Shown here: positions 50,381 through 58,880 of the stretch, piece by piece
How the letters are laid out: each line of letters starts with the position of its first letter
How positions within the stretch are numbered: position 1 is the stretch's first letter
From: an uncultured Altererythrobacter sp.
GTDB taxonomy: Bacteria > Pseudomonadota > Alphaproteobacteria > Sphingomonadales > Sphingomonadaceae
Length of the DNA stretch: 64,000 nt
Assembly (NCBI GenBank): GCA_913055875.1
Contig: CAJXJY010000005.1
Span: 204,989 to 268,988, forward strand
Direction: 5' to 3'
Program-made: the position numbers and the translations under genes
The notes under the pieces: model-generated
What the model was told of the DNA's origin: nothing
What the model saw: the letters and a program-made list of their open reading frames with translations, nothing else
Database searches by the model: none

Positions 50381-53101
50381 ATGTCCACACCCGAGGGGAA
50401 AGCACGAGCGGTTATCGATGCGCAACTGAGCGCAGCCGGTTGGGCTATACAGGATCGTGAGGAAATGAGCTTGGGCACGGGGCTGGGGGTTGCCGTCCGC
50501 GAATATCCTCTTGCCACCGGCCCTTGCGACTATCTGCTGTTCGTCGATCGCAAGGCTTGCGGGGTCGTCGAGGCGAAGGCTGAGGGCAACACGCTTTCCG
50601 GCGTGGCGGATCAGGCCAGCCGCTATCAACACAAATTGCCGGATCACCTTGCCGCCTGGAGCGACCCGCTGCGCTTCGATTACGAAGCCAGCGCCTCGGA
50701 GATTCTGTTCAGCGACCGCGCCGACCCTAACCAACGCTCTCGCTATCTCTTCGGTTTCCACAAGCCGGAGACGCTTCTTGACTGGCTGAAGTCGGGCAGC
50801 TCGCTCCGCGCACGGCTGGGAACCATGCCGGCACTGGTGACCGAAGGTCTGCGTGATTGTCAGGAAGAGGCGATCACGGAACTTGAGAAGTCACTTGCTG
50901 CCGGAAAGCCCCGCGCCTTGGTCCAGATGACGATGGGCGCGGGCAAGACCTTCACCGCCGCGACACAGGCTTATCGCTTGCTGGCACACGCCGGAGCCAA
51001 GCGCATTCTCTTCTTGGTGGACCGCAACAATCTCGGGCGGCAGGCGCTCAAAGAGTTTCAAGCTTACCGACCGCCTGGCACGGGTAGGCTGTTCACTGAG
51101 TTGTACAACGTCCAGCGCCTTGGTCCTGCTGGCATCGATCCCAGCGCTTCGGTCGTCATCTCCACGATTCAGCGCGTCTATGCTCAGTTGGCCGAAGAGG
51201 AGTTGTCGGAGGAAGACGAGGAAGTCAGCGACTATGAGGCGGATACCGCCCCGACGAAACAAGTCACTTACAACCCGGCGCTCCCTCCCGAGACGTTTGA
51301 TTTCGTGGTGGTCGATGAGTGCCACCGCTCGATCTACGGTAGCTGGCGTCAGGTTCTTGAGTACTTTGACGCCTTCACCATCGGGCTCACTGCCACGCCC
51401 TCGGTGCATACCATGGGATATTTCCAGAAGAACCTGGTGGCGCAGTATCCCTACGAGCGATCCGTGATCGACGGGGTAAATGTCCCCTTCGAAATCTTCC
51501 GCATTCGCACTGAAATTGGCGAGCGTGGGAGCACCATTAAGAAGGGTTTTACCGTCCCCCGCCGCGACCGTCACACGCGCCGCCAGCGGTATGAGGAGCT
51601 GACCGACGATTACGTGTATGCGCCCACCGACCTCGACAAGTCGGTGATTGCCCCCAACCAGATCAGGACGGTGCTGGAGACCTATCGGGATACGCTGCCG
51701 ACCCAGCTTTTCCCGGACCGGACGGAGGTGCCGAAGACGCTGATCTTTGCCAAGGACGATCACCACGCGGAGGAGATCGTCCACATCGTCCGCGAGGTGT
51801 TCGGCAAGGGCAACGAGTTCGCCAAGAAAATCACCTACACCGCCGACGATCCTGAAGGGCTGATCGCCGCCTTCCGCAACAGCTACAATCCGCGCGTGGC
51901 CGTCACCGTGGACATGATCGCCACCGGCACCGACATCAAACCCGTAGAGGTGTTGGTCTTCCTGCGCGACGTGCGATCCTCGCTCTATTTCGAGCAGATG
52001 AAAGGCCGAGGCGTTCGCAGCATCAACGATGCCGACCTGCACATGGTCACACCCGATGCTGTGAAGAAAGAGCGCTTCTATCTGATCGATGCGGTTGGCG
52101 TGACCGAGACGGTCAAACAGGTGGCCAAGCCGCTTGAGCGCAAGCGCAATGTCAGTTTCGAGAAGTTGCTGGAGCACGTCGCTAGCGGACGGAACGATTC
52201 AGCTCTGATTTCGACGCTTGCAGGACGGCTTGCCTCGCTCGATCGCAAGCTCGCCTCTGAGGATCATACGGCCATTGCCGAGACGTCTGGCGGAAGCACT
52301 CTGCGGGACATTGCAGGGAAGCTGCTAGACAGCATCGACAATGACAAGATTGAGCAAGCCACTCCGCCGCCTATTACCGGCAAAGCGCGTGAGGAGACAG
52401 GGAAGCGAATGCGCGACGAGGCGCTACGGTTGCTTGCCGATGCTCCGAAGCTTCGCCGCCTGTTGATTGACCTTAAGAAGGCGAGCGAGCTGTATATCGA
52501 CGAGTTTAGCCCAGATGCCGTGGTTGCAACCGGCTTCGATGAAAACACAGCTCAAGATACCGTCACTCGGTTCGAACAGTTTCTCGAGCATCATCAGGAC
52601 GAGCTGACCGCGCTAAGCATCATCTACGGCAAACCCCAACGGATGCAGCACCTGACCTATGCCAGCATCGAAGACCTGCGGCGCGAGCTGGCGAAGCCAC
52701 CTTGGCTGCTGGAACCGATTGCCGTCTGGACGGCCTACAAGCGCCTCTCAAAGGGAAAAATCACGGCCGACCCCGCAAGGGTGCTGACCGACATTGTCGC
52801 GCTTGTACGCTACGCGCTAGGACAGCGGGACACGCTCCAGCCGTTGTCAGCGGACATGGCCGGTCGCTTCAACCTGTGGCTGGGCCGGGAGAAGACGGCG
52901 GGGCGCGAGTACGACGCGGAACAGCTCGGCTGGCTGGAGGCTATTCGCGATCATCTTGCAGCGAACATTGACCTATCGCTCAGCGACCTTCAGGAGCAGC
53001 CCGGCTTCGTAGAACGCGGAGGCGTGATTGCCGCCCGCCGCGCTTTCGGCGACCGCCTGAACACGATGATCGAGGAATTGCCGGACGCTCTGGTTGCGTG
53101 A
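50381..53101 (+). CDS. hsdR: Type I restriction enzyme R subunit
   Basis: 906 residues. An N-terminal PD-(D/E)xK nuclease domain carries Asp50 and Glu64-x-Lys66 ('GVVEAKAEG'). The superfamily 2 translocase has Walker A 'MTMGAGKTFTAA' (about 184-190), DECH box at 312-315, and motif VI-like 'EQMKGRGVRSI'. The C-terminal domain (about 720-906) is of the EcoEI R type. It cuts DNA after ATP-driven translocation when recruited by HsdM/HsdS. ATG at 50381 gives the family's N terminus; the open frame upstream is not conserved in style. First gene of a five-gene operon. Confidence 0.96.
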   Translation: MSTPEGKARAVIDAQLSAAGWAIQDREEMSLGTGLGVAVREYPLATGPCDYLLFVDRKACGVVEAKAEGNTLSGVADQASRYQHKLPDHLAAWSDPLRFDYEASASEILFSDRADPNQRSRYLFGFHKPETLLDWLKSGSSLRARLGTMPALVTEGLRDCQEEAITELEKSLAAGKPRALVQMTMGAGKTFTAATQAYRLLAHAGAKRILFLVDRNNLGRQALKEFQAYRPPGTGRLFTELYNVQRLGPAGIDPSASVVISTIQRVYAQLAEEELSEEDEEVSDYEADTAPTKQVTYNPALPPETFDFVVVDECHRSIYGSWRQVLEYFDAFTIGLTATPSVHTMGYFQKNLVAQYPYERSVIDGVNVPFEIFRIRTEIGERGSTIKKGFTVPRRDRHTRRQRYEELTDDYVYAPTDLDKSVIAPNQIRTVLETYRDTLPTQLFPDRTEVPKTLIFAKDDHHAEEIVHIVREVFGKGNEFAKKITYTADDPEGLIAAFRNSYNPRVAVTVDMIATGTDIKPVEVLVFLRDVRSSLYFEQMKGRGVRSINDADLHMVTPDAVKKERFYLIDAVGVTETVKQVAKPLERKRNVSFEKLLEHVASGRNDSALISTLAGRLASLDRKLASEDHTAIAETSGGSTLRDIAGKLLDSIDNDKIEQATPPPITGKAREETGKRMRDEALRLLADAPKLRRLLIDLKKASELYIDEFSPDAVVATGFDENTAQDTVTRFEQFLEHHQDELTALSIIYGKPQRMQHLTYASIEDLRRELAKPPWLLEPIAVWTAYKRLSKGKITADPARVLTDIVALVRYALGQRDTLQPLSADMAGRFNLWLGREKTAGREYDAEQLGWLEAIRDHLAANIDLSLSDLQEQPGFVERGGVIAARRAFGDRLNTMIEELPDALVA

Positions 53102-53113
53102 GGCCGTTTGCGA

Positions 53114-53818
53114 ATGGGGGATAGCTTGGCGCGAGGCGGGAAGAAGGCGGCGGTCGATCGGGGACCGGTGGAGGGGCCGTGGGATTTACCGGTCGGTTGG
53201 CGATGGGAGCGATTAGGCGCGCTGGGGGAGTGGTTCGGCGGAGGCACCCCCTCAAAAGCCGTTCCAGACTTCTGGACTAATGGTGAAATCCCTTGGGTGT
53301 CACCGAAAGACATGAAACGATTCGACCTGTCCGATACCGAGGATCATATCACGGAAGCTGCCATCGCCGCCTCTGCGACGAAGCTGGTGCCCGCTCAGTC
53401 GGTCTTGTGTGTCATGCGTTCGGGCATATTGAAGCACAGCTTTCCCGTAGCTTTAACCTCCCGCCCAGTGACGCTCAATCAGGACTTGCGAGCCGTTCAT
53501 CCTCGCGCCGACATCGCTCCTCGGTATCTGGCCTATTTTCTTCGTTGTTCGGCTCAAGCCATACTGCATGAGTGCTCGAAAGACGGCACGACGGTGGACA
53601 GTATTGAGGCTGGACGTCTTATGCAGGTTCCCGTCCCGTTGCCTGAAAAGCGAGAAGAGCAAGAAGCGATCGTTGCCCGCATCGACACCCTATTTGCCGA
53701 GATTGATGAGGGTCTCGGTTTATTGAGCTCTGTCGGCATGGCCTCAAGCTATTCGGGGTTGATAGCCACCCTCCGCCAATCGGTCCTTGCTGCGGCCTAC
53801 CGTGGAGAGTTGGCGTGA
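53114..53818 (+). CDS. hsdS: Half-size type I specificity subunit (single TRD)
   Basis: 234 residues, against about 400-450 for a normal HsdS. One target-recognition domain is seen ('LPVGWRWERLGALGEWFGGG ... WVSPKDMKRFDLSDTEDHIT'), followed by one conserved coiled-coil helix ('LPEKREEQEAIVARIDTLFA') and the usual end 'LRQSVLAAAYRGELA'. The ORF looks intact, not a decayed remnant, since its stop is coupled to the next gene (GTGA at 53815). Two copies per complex would restore the normal architecture and give a symmetric, interrupted-palindrome target. A TTG at 53108 is an alternative start. Confidence 0.93.
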   Translation: MGDSLARGGKKAAVDRGPVEGPWDLPVGWRWERLGALGEWFGGGTPSKAVPDFWTNGEIPWVSPKDMKRFDLSDTEDHITEAAIAASATKLVPAQSVLCVMRSGILKHSFPVALTSRPVTLNQDLRAVHPRADIAPRYLAYFLRCSAQAILHECSKDGTTVDSIEAGRLMQVPVPLPEKREEQEAIVARIDTLFAEIDEGLGLLSSVGMASSYSGLIATLRQSVLAAAYRGELA

Positions 53819-54459
53819 GAAATCAGGCGCACATGTTTGTGGACAATTCCAACCTTATCGGGGGGGCGCAAAAGGTTGCGCGAGACCGGGAAGCAGCTCC
53901 GTGGCCCGCCGTGCGCATCTACTGGCGCAACTTCTTCCAGTTGATTGAGTCTGATTATCTGCCTGTCAGCCGGGTACTGGCTGGATCGCTTCCACCTGGG
54001 AATGAGAAGCTGTGGCAGTATGCGCGAAAGTATGGCTATGACACCTCTCTGCTAAAGCGCGTGCGCAACGACGATGGTCGCCTAGCCGAGCAGGCGGTCG
54101 ATGAAGTCATGCACGCCAAAATCGCTGGGGCTTTGCTAGACTATGAGCCACCCCAAACCCTCGTGCTTGTCACGGGCGATGGCGCAGAGGCTGAGTTCGG
54201 AACCAGCTTCCTCCAACAGGTCCATCGAGCTCTCAAACGGGGCTGGTTTGTTGATGTAATCTCTTGGCGCCTGCTTCTAAGTCGCAACTTTCTCCGGCTC
54301 GCTGCGCAGCATAAGGACCAGATCACAGTGATTGAGCTGGAAAACTACTACGAATCAATCACGTTTCTGTGCGGCGGCGACTACACCGACAGGCGGGGTC
54401 ACACCGTGCAAGTAAATGAGCGCATCGTTTCACCGCTGCGGACAGGGACAAGGGAATGA
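53815..54459 (+). CDS. NYN-domain (PIN-like) putative RNase inside the hsd operon
   Basis: 214 residues. It shows the NYN/LabA-like acidic signature: Asp10 in 'MFVDNSNL', Asp96 in 'QAVDEVMHAKIAGAL', and Asp122 in 'LVLVTGDGAEAEFG', followed by 'GWFVDVISW'. These residues bind metal in PIN-like nucleases, which usually cut RNA. Not a standard type I gene. It overlaps hsdS by GTGA and hsdM by ATGA, so it is cotranslated with both. Likely a companion effector or an accessory nuclease of the system; an antitoxin/toxin relation with hsd is conceivable. Confidence 0.88.
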   Translation: MRNQAHMFVDNSNLIGGAQKVARDREAAPWPAVRIYWRNFFQLIESDYLPVSRVLAGSLPPGNEKLWQYARKYGYDTSLLKRVRNDDGRLAEQAVDEVMHAKIAGALLDYEPPQTLVLVTGDGAEAEFGTSFLQQVHRALKRGWFVDVISWRLLLSRNFLRLAAQHKDQITVIELENYYESITFLCGGDYTDRRGHTVQVNERIVSPLRTGTRE

Positions 54460-55919
54460 ACGAGCAGACCCTTATCTCCAAGGTCTGGAACTATGCCCAC
54501 GTCTTGCGCGACGAGGGCATTGGATATGGCGACTATGTAGGCCAGATCAGCTTCCTGCTGTTCCTCAAGATGGACGAGGAGCGCTCGACGAACCTTGATG
54601 AGCCCTCGCTGATCCCCGCGAAGTACCAGTGGGCTACCTTCAAGGACAAGACGGGCGAAGCGCTCGATGCACATTACAAGGATGCCCTCGCGACGCTCTC
54701 CAAGCGGACTGACTTCGTCGGAACGCTCTTTCTCAAGGCCGAGAGCAAAATCAACGATCCGGCTAAGCTGCAACGGCTGGTAACCCTGATCGGCGGCGAG
54801 ACTTGGTTGAGCCAAACCATCGACGTGAAAGGCGCAATCTACGAAGGCTTGCTGGAGCGTAATGCAGGTGAGGTGAAGAGCGGGGCAGGGCAGTACTTCA
54901 CCCCGCGCACGTTGATCGACGCCATTGTAGAGGTGGTCGATCCAGCGCCGGGGGAAACAGTGTGTGACCCTGCCTGTGGCACGGGCGGCTTCTTGCTCGC
55001 CGCATACGAGCACATGAAGGACAAGCCCGCTGCAAAAGATCGTGCCATGTCTCGCAGGCTGCGTGAACAGAGCCTGCAAGGTCACGATATTGTCGCTGAG
55101 GTCGTCCGTATGTGCGCGATGAATCTCTACCTGCACGGGCTCGGAGGCGACAAGTCACCTGTCGATCAACGGGACGCCCTGCTCTCTGATGACGGCAAGC
55201 GGTACGACATTGTGCTGGCCAACCCCCCCTTTGGGAAACGCCAGTCGTACCGCATCGTCAATCAGGAAGGAGAAATCGAGAGCGAACGGCAGGACTACGT
55301 ACGCGAGGATTTCACCGTCACCACGTCGAACAAGCAGCTCAATTTCCTCCAGCACATCATGACGATCCTCAAGCCTGGCGGGACTGCTGCGGTGGTGCTG
55401 CCCGACAATGTGCTGTTCGAAGGTGGGGCGGGCGAGGCGATCCGCAAGCGGCTGCTGAAGGACTTCAACTTCCACACGCTGCTGCGCCTGCCGACCGGGA
55501 TCTTCTACAAACAGGGCGTCAAGGCCAACGTCCTCTTCTTCGAAAAAGTGGCGGCTGGCGAACGTATCGCGACGGAAGAACTCTGGGTCTATGACTTCCG
55601 CACCAACAAGAGCTTCACGCTCCGCACGCGCCCGCTAACACGCGCCGCCTTGGACGATTTTGTCGAGGCCTACCGGTCGAACCATCAGCGCCACACGCGC
55701 GAGGACAGTGAACGCTTCCGGTGCTTTACCTACGAGGAGCTTGCTGCGCGCGACAAGCTGAACCTCGACATCTTCTGGTTGAAGGATGACGGGCACATCG
55801 ATCCCGACAGCCTGCCCCCGCCCGATGAGGTGGCAGCGGAGATCGTCGAAAATCTGGAGGCGGCGCTGGAGCGGTTCAGGAAGGTGGCGGTGGAGTTGGG
55901 GGCGGACCCCGCCGAATGA
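54456..55919 (+). CDS. hsdM: Type I restriction-modification M subunit (N6-adenine methyltransferase)
   Basis: 487 residues. The N-terminal HsdM helical domain ('VWNYAHVLRDEGIGYGDYVGQISFLLFLKM') is followed by the methyltransferase with 'GQYFTPRTLIDA' (145-156), SAM motif 'DPACGTGGF' (171-179) and catalytic NPPF (256-259). It methylates adenine in the site recognised by HsdS, protecting host DNA. It is placed after hsdS and the NYN gene, unlike the common M-S-R or R-M-S orders. Both ends overlap neighbours by ATGA. Confidence 0.96.
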   Translation: MNEQTLISKVWNYAHVLRDEGIGYGDYVGQISFLLFLKMDEERSTNLDEPSLIPAKYQWATFKDKTGEALDAHYKDALATLSKRTDFVGTLFLKAESKINDPAKLQRLVTLIGGETWLSQTIDVKGAIYEGLLERNAGEVKSGAGQYFTPRTLIDAIVEVVDPAPGETVCDPACGTGGFLLAAYEHMKDKPAAKDRAMSRRLREQSLQGHDIVAEVVRMCAMNLYLHGLGGDKSPVDQRDALLSDDGKRYDIVLANPPFGKRQSYRIVNQEGEIESERQDYVREDFTVTTSNKQLNFLQHIMTILKPGGTAAVVLPDNVLFEGGAGEAIRKRLLKDFNFHTLLRLPTGIFYKQGVKANVLFFEKVAAGERIATEELWVYDFRTNKSFTLRTRPLTRAALDDFVEAYRSNHQRHTREDSERFRCFTYEELAARDKLNLDIFWLKDDGHIDPDSLPPPDEVAAEIVENLEAALERFRKVAVELGADPAE

Positions 55920-56836
55920 CAGCACCGCGCTTCGAAGACGTCGTTCCTTCACCCGATGCCTTGATGGGAGTGAAGGCGGTTTTTGGTCCGCTGAGAGGTC
56001 GAGCTGTCTGCTTCAGCTCGCGCGGCAACGCGGCGGCCAAGGATCGATCGCACTTTCGCTCCGCCCGTATTGCAGCGGAATATGCAGTCGAGCAGCCCTT
56101 CCTCATCGCGATCGGGGGCGGCGCTCATGTGCGCGACGATCTTGGTGGCCACGTCCTCAACGTCGCGAGGGTCAGCAAGGTCTATGGCGAAACACCCGTC
56201 TTCTATACCGACCCTGACGAGGTTCGCCGCTTGGCTCAGTGGCCGGTCGCTACCGCCTTGCTCGACGTGTATCAGGTTGATGGCCTTCCCCACCTTGTCG
56301 ATGATCTAGGGCTTCCGGACAGAACTATTCTAGCCAATGCCTTCGACATAGTGGTCAGACCGCCAGACAAGGTTGCGGCTTTGTGGGAGGCCTTGCGTGG
56401 GCGAACGCTCAGCTTGCCGGACGTTCCACCGCTGCCCAACTTTCGCGAGCCGGAAGGGGTCACATTGGTAGGATCGCTCTTACCGAAGAAACATACCGGC
56501 GAAGAGGGGAGGAGGATCGCAAGGGAAGTGCAGCTTTTCGAGCGGCGGAGTGACCTCGCGCGGGAAGCTCGGCGTCTCAATCGGGAAGCCAACGGAGGGT
56601 CGTTGGTCTGCGAATGCTGCACATATTCAGACAATGTCGATGGCATGTTTGACGTGCATCACCTTGTCCCTCTCATGCTTGGCGTCAGAGAAACCACGCT
56701 CAGCGACCTCGCGGTATTGTGTCCGCTTTGCCATCGGTGGGCGCACAAGAAGGGTGGCGGTCAGACCGACCCACTGCCCCTAGCAGCGGTGCGCGCGGCA
56801 AGGAGAGTGGCAGGGGGCAGCCCTCCTACGCATTGA
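55916..56836 (+). CDS. HNH endonuclease with unrecognised N-terminal domain, coupled to hsdM
   Basis: 306 residues. The C-terminal zinc-ribbon HNH domain has Cys232, Cys235, His248-His249 ('DVHHLVPL'), Cys269, Cys272 and His273/His277 ('CPLCHRWAH'). The N-terminal 170 residues form a separate domain ('FLIAIGGGAHVRDDLGGHVLNVARVSKV') that could be a PUA/EVE-like reader of modified or foreign DNA; that is only a pattern impression. The ATG overlaps the hsdM stop. As the last gene of the operon it is probably a further nuclease of the same system. The 3' end overlaps the convergent resolvase by 11 bases. Confidence 0.9.
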   Translation: MTAPRFEDVVPSPDALMGVKAVFGPLRGRAVCFSSRGNAAAKDRSHFRSARIAAEYAVEQPFLIAIGGGAHVRDDLGGHVLNVARVSKVYGETPVFYTDPDEVRRLAQWPVATALLDVYQVDGLPHLVDDLGLPDRTILANAFDIVVRPPDKVAALWEALRGRTLSLPDVPPLPNFREPEGVTLVGSLLPKKHTGEEGRRIAREVQLFERRSDLAREARRLNREANGGSLVCECCTYSDNVDGMFDVHHLVPLMLGVRETTLSDLAVLCPLCHRWAHKKGGGQTDPLPLAAVRAARRVAGGSPPTH

Positions 56837-57485
56837 GGCGATGGAGTGCCCTATGCAGGCTCGTTGTGTGCCACTTGCCTCCGCCAGGAGAGGGGATGCC
56901 ATCCTCATTGAGTTCGGCGACCATTTGGCGGATGCTCTTGCCATCGTCTCGCATGGCCGTGAGGCGCCCAGCGATCGGCTTGAGCCGCGCTCTTGCTTCC
57001 GTCTTGTTTTTCTTCGCAAGCTTTCGTCCGTTTCGGCCTAGAACCGTCCCTCTCGCCTTCGCAGCGGCAAGCGCTGCCTTGGTCCGTTGGGAAATGACTT
57101 CAGCTTCCTTCTCGGCGAGGGCGGCGAACAGGTGAAGCTGGAAGCGATCGGCGTTGGGCATGTCGGCGACTGCGAAGTCCACACCGGTTTCCATAAGGCC
57201 GGAAATGAAGTGGACGTTGCGGGCCAAGCGGTCGAGCTTCGCCAAGACAAGCCGGGCCTTGCTGCGCTTGGCCTCGGTAAGGGCAGCGAGCAGCTGAGGC
57301 CGCTTGGCAAGTGCATTGGAGCCCTTGCCCGTCTCGACCTCGACGAACTCGCCGACAAGCTCAAGTCGCGCATCGCGAGCGTAACGAGCCACCGCCTCGC
57401 GCTGTGCCTCCAACCCTAGTCCACTGCGCCCCTGCCGGTCTGTCGATACGCGGAGATAAGCGATTGCCTTGCCTTCAAAGTCCAT
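56826..57485 (-). CDS. Serine recombinase (resolvase/invertase family)
   Basis: 219 residues. The catalytic N-terminal domain carries the nucleophile in 'IAYLRVSTDRQGRSGLGLEAQ', 'LVLAKLDRLARNVHFISGLM' and 'AEKEAEVISQRTKAALAAAK', typical of small serine recombinases. The C-terminal part ('IRQMVAELNEDGIPSPGGGKW') is the HTH. The start is the ATG ending at 57485, with GAGG upstream; an ATG five codons earlier is possible. It lies near the right end of the island, so the island has both recombinase types. A 7-bp inverted repeat lies directly upstream. Confidence 0.93.
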   Translation of the reverse strand: MDFEGKAIAYLRVSTDRQGRSGLGLEAQREAVARYARDARLELVGEFVEVETGKGSNALAKRPQLLAALTEAKRSKARLVLAKLDRLARNVHFISGLMETGVDFAVADMPNADRFQLHLFAALAEKEAEVISQRTKAALAAAKARGTVLGRNGRKLAKKNKTEARARLKPIAGRLTAMRDDGKSIRQMVAELNEDGIPSPGGGKWHTTSLHRALHRLNA

Positions 57486-57500
57486 GCGGTTGCGCCTCAT

Positions 57501-57534
57501 CGTTCACAGGTAAACCAGCGTTTATGCGTGAACG
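57501..57534. repeat. Inverted repeat upstream of the serine recombinase
   Basis: CGTTCAC (57501-57507) and GTGAACG (57528-57534) separated by 20 bases, with another GTGAAC a little further on. Position and symmetry fit a recombinase crossover or operator site. Confidence 0.55.
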
Positions 57535-57663
57535 GCCATGAAGGCAATGGTGAACACGGGCATGAATCGCCATGTTAAGGATGTGGGAACACAAATGAGT
57601 TAATATTTCGTTATTGAGTTGCTTTTACCTTGCGCAACTCGACATTCAGGTGAGGAGGTGGAC

Positions 57664-57840
57664 GTGGATCGTCATACCGCTGAGACAAAACAGTTTGAGA
57701 TTCTCGTTAAGGCTGGCTATCCTCGGCTCGCCTTTTTCCTCGCTTTCATTCGTTCTCGGCCGGTGCTGAGCCTAGTAGTCGCAGCCGGTGGGCTCGCAGG
57801 CGTTAATCAGCTCTTGTCACATGCGATGCTCGGGGGGTGA
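57664..57840 (+). CDS. Small membrane protein, unknown
   Basis: 58 residues. GTG at 57664 has a strong GGAGG ribosome site five bases upstream, which is the main reason to accept it. One or two hydrophobic segments ('LAFFLAFIRSRPVLSLVVAAGGLAG'). No family recognised. Confidence 0.6.
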   Translation: MDRHTAETKQFEILVKAGYPRLAFFLAFIRSRPVLSLVVAAGGLAGVNQLLSHAMLGG

Positions 57841-57927
57841 GGGGGTACTCCGCTTGTTAATCTGGAGTGCCTGCGCTCACGTCACCGCGCAAATTTCAGG
57901 CCGTGAAGTGCGCAGGATGAGTTGCCT

Positions 57928-58611
57928 TTAAGCGCGGGAAGGGATGCTCTTAGCGGCTTCTTTGGCGCGCCGGTCCTTGAAGTAGATATCGTCGATGAGA
58001 GGTTCGATGATATCTAGCAGAGTCTCGATCGTTGATGGGCTAGGATCAAAGCCCCGGTGCATTGCGGCGTGGCCTGCTTCAATGAGAGTGTCCTGGAAAG
58101 TTCCTTTCTGAACGGGCGCAACGAAGCCCGCATTGAAGAATGCTTCAATGTTCTTCTGAAAGTTGCCTTGGTCGCCAACTTTGTCGATCATGATTTGCTC
58201 GACAAGCGCGCGAATCCCCATCGCCGCTAAACGACAACCCTGTGAAGCCAACGCCTTGTAGATTTCATCATGCAAGCTAACGAGGTCTTCAAGTTTTTTA
58301 TCAAAGTAGAGAAACTCTTTGGTCCACTGCGGCTTGTGTCGGGTCAGTCTTGGCGGCGAAAACCTATAATCAATGATCGGCTCCCCGCGAGGTCCGGAGT
58401 TCTCGGAAAAGAACGTTGCCTCTCTCAGATGCACTGTGTCGCATCCGAGACAACGCAGCGTATCCCATTGCTCCCATCCGTAAATGGTAATCCCAGGATC
58501 GTCGTCAAACACCTCGTCCCAATTGCGTCGAAAACTGTGTTCAACTGAGTGATTTGTAGTTGATCCGCAGGTGTTGCAGTGGACTTTTTGAGGCTCGTTC
58601 TCTTTTTTCAT
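57928..58611 (-). CDS. DUF4145 protein with N-terminal zinc ribbon
   Basis: 227 residues. A Cys-x2-Cys pair at 12/15 ('VHCNTCGS') and a second at 'LRCLGCDTVH' form a likely zinc ribbon. The C-terminal half matches DUF4145 ('YKALASQGCRLAAMGIRALVEQIMIDK ... AGHAAMHRGFDPS'). DUF4145 domains are frequent in restriction and other defence loci, often as accessory or fused domains; the biochemical role is unknown. The start is the ATG ending at 58611. Last gene of the island. Confidence 0.88.
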   Translation of the reverse strand: MKKENEPQKVHCNTCGSTTNHSVEHSFRRNWDEVFDDDPGITIYGWEQWDTLRCLGCDTVHLREATFFSENSGPRGEPIIDYRFSPPRLTRHKPQWTKEFLYFDKKLEDLVSLHDEIYKALASQGCRLAAMGIRALVEQIMIDKVGDQGNFQKNIEAFFNAGFVAPVQKGTFQDTLIEAGHAAMHRGFDPSPSTIETLLDIIEPLIDDIYFKDRRAKEAAKSIPSRA

Positions 58612-58801
58612 GATGGAGAATCCGGGTGGAGGGGGCAGCATTAGTAGCGAGGGTATCACCCTGCAAGGTCCGCGTCCTTCAGGCAGCGGATGCAGCAGAA
58701 GCGCTGCGCATCTACTAGTCAATGTTACAGGTGCGTGTTACATCCGGTACAGCAGCCTTCGTCAGAAAGCCCGGTTTTCTGCAGTTTTCAGGTGCCCCGT
58801 A

Positions 58802-58817
58802 TCGAGTCCTCTTCTGG
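58802..58817 (+). other. attR core, copy of the tRNA-Leu 3' end
   Basis: TCGAGTCCTCTTCTGG, identical to 47505-47520. Beyond it the match continues only loosely (CGCCAAC against GGCACCAAC). No cloverleaf surrounds it. The remainder of 58612-58880 holds no gene. Confidence 0.82.
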
Positions 58818-58880
58818 CGCCAACATTTCCGACGATTTGCGACCCGGAATCCCGGCGGCGGGTAAGCCCCCTGCTACGGC

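Noticed and set aside
53114..53818. hsdS as a broken pseudogene
   Set aside because: The frame is intact, ends in the conserved HsdS C-terminal motif and is coupled to the next gene, so a genuine half-size subunit is likelier.
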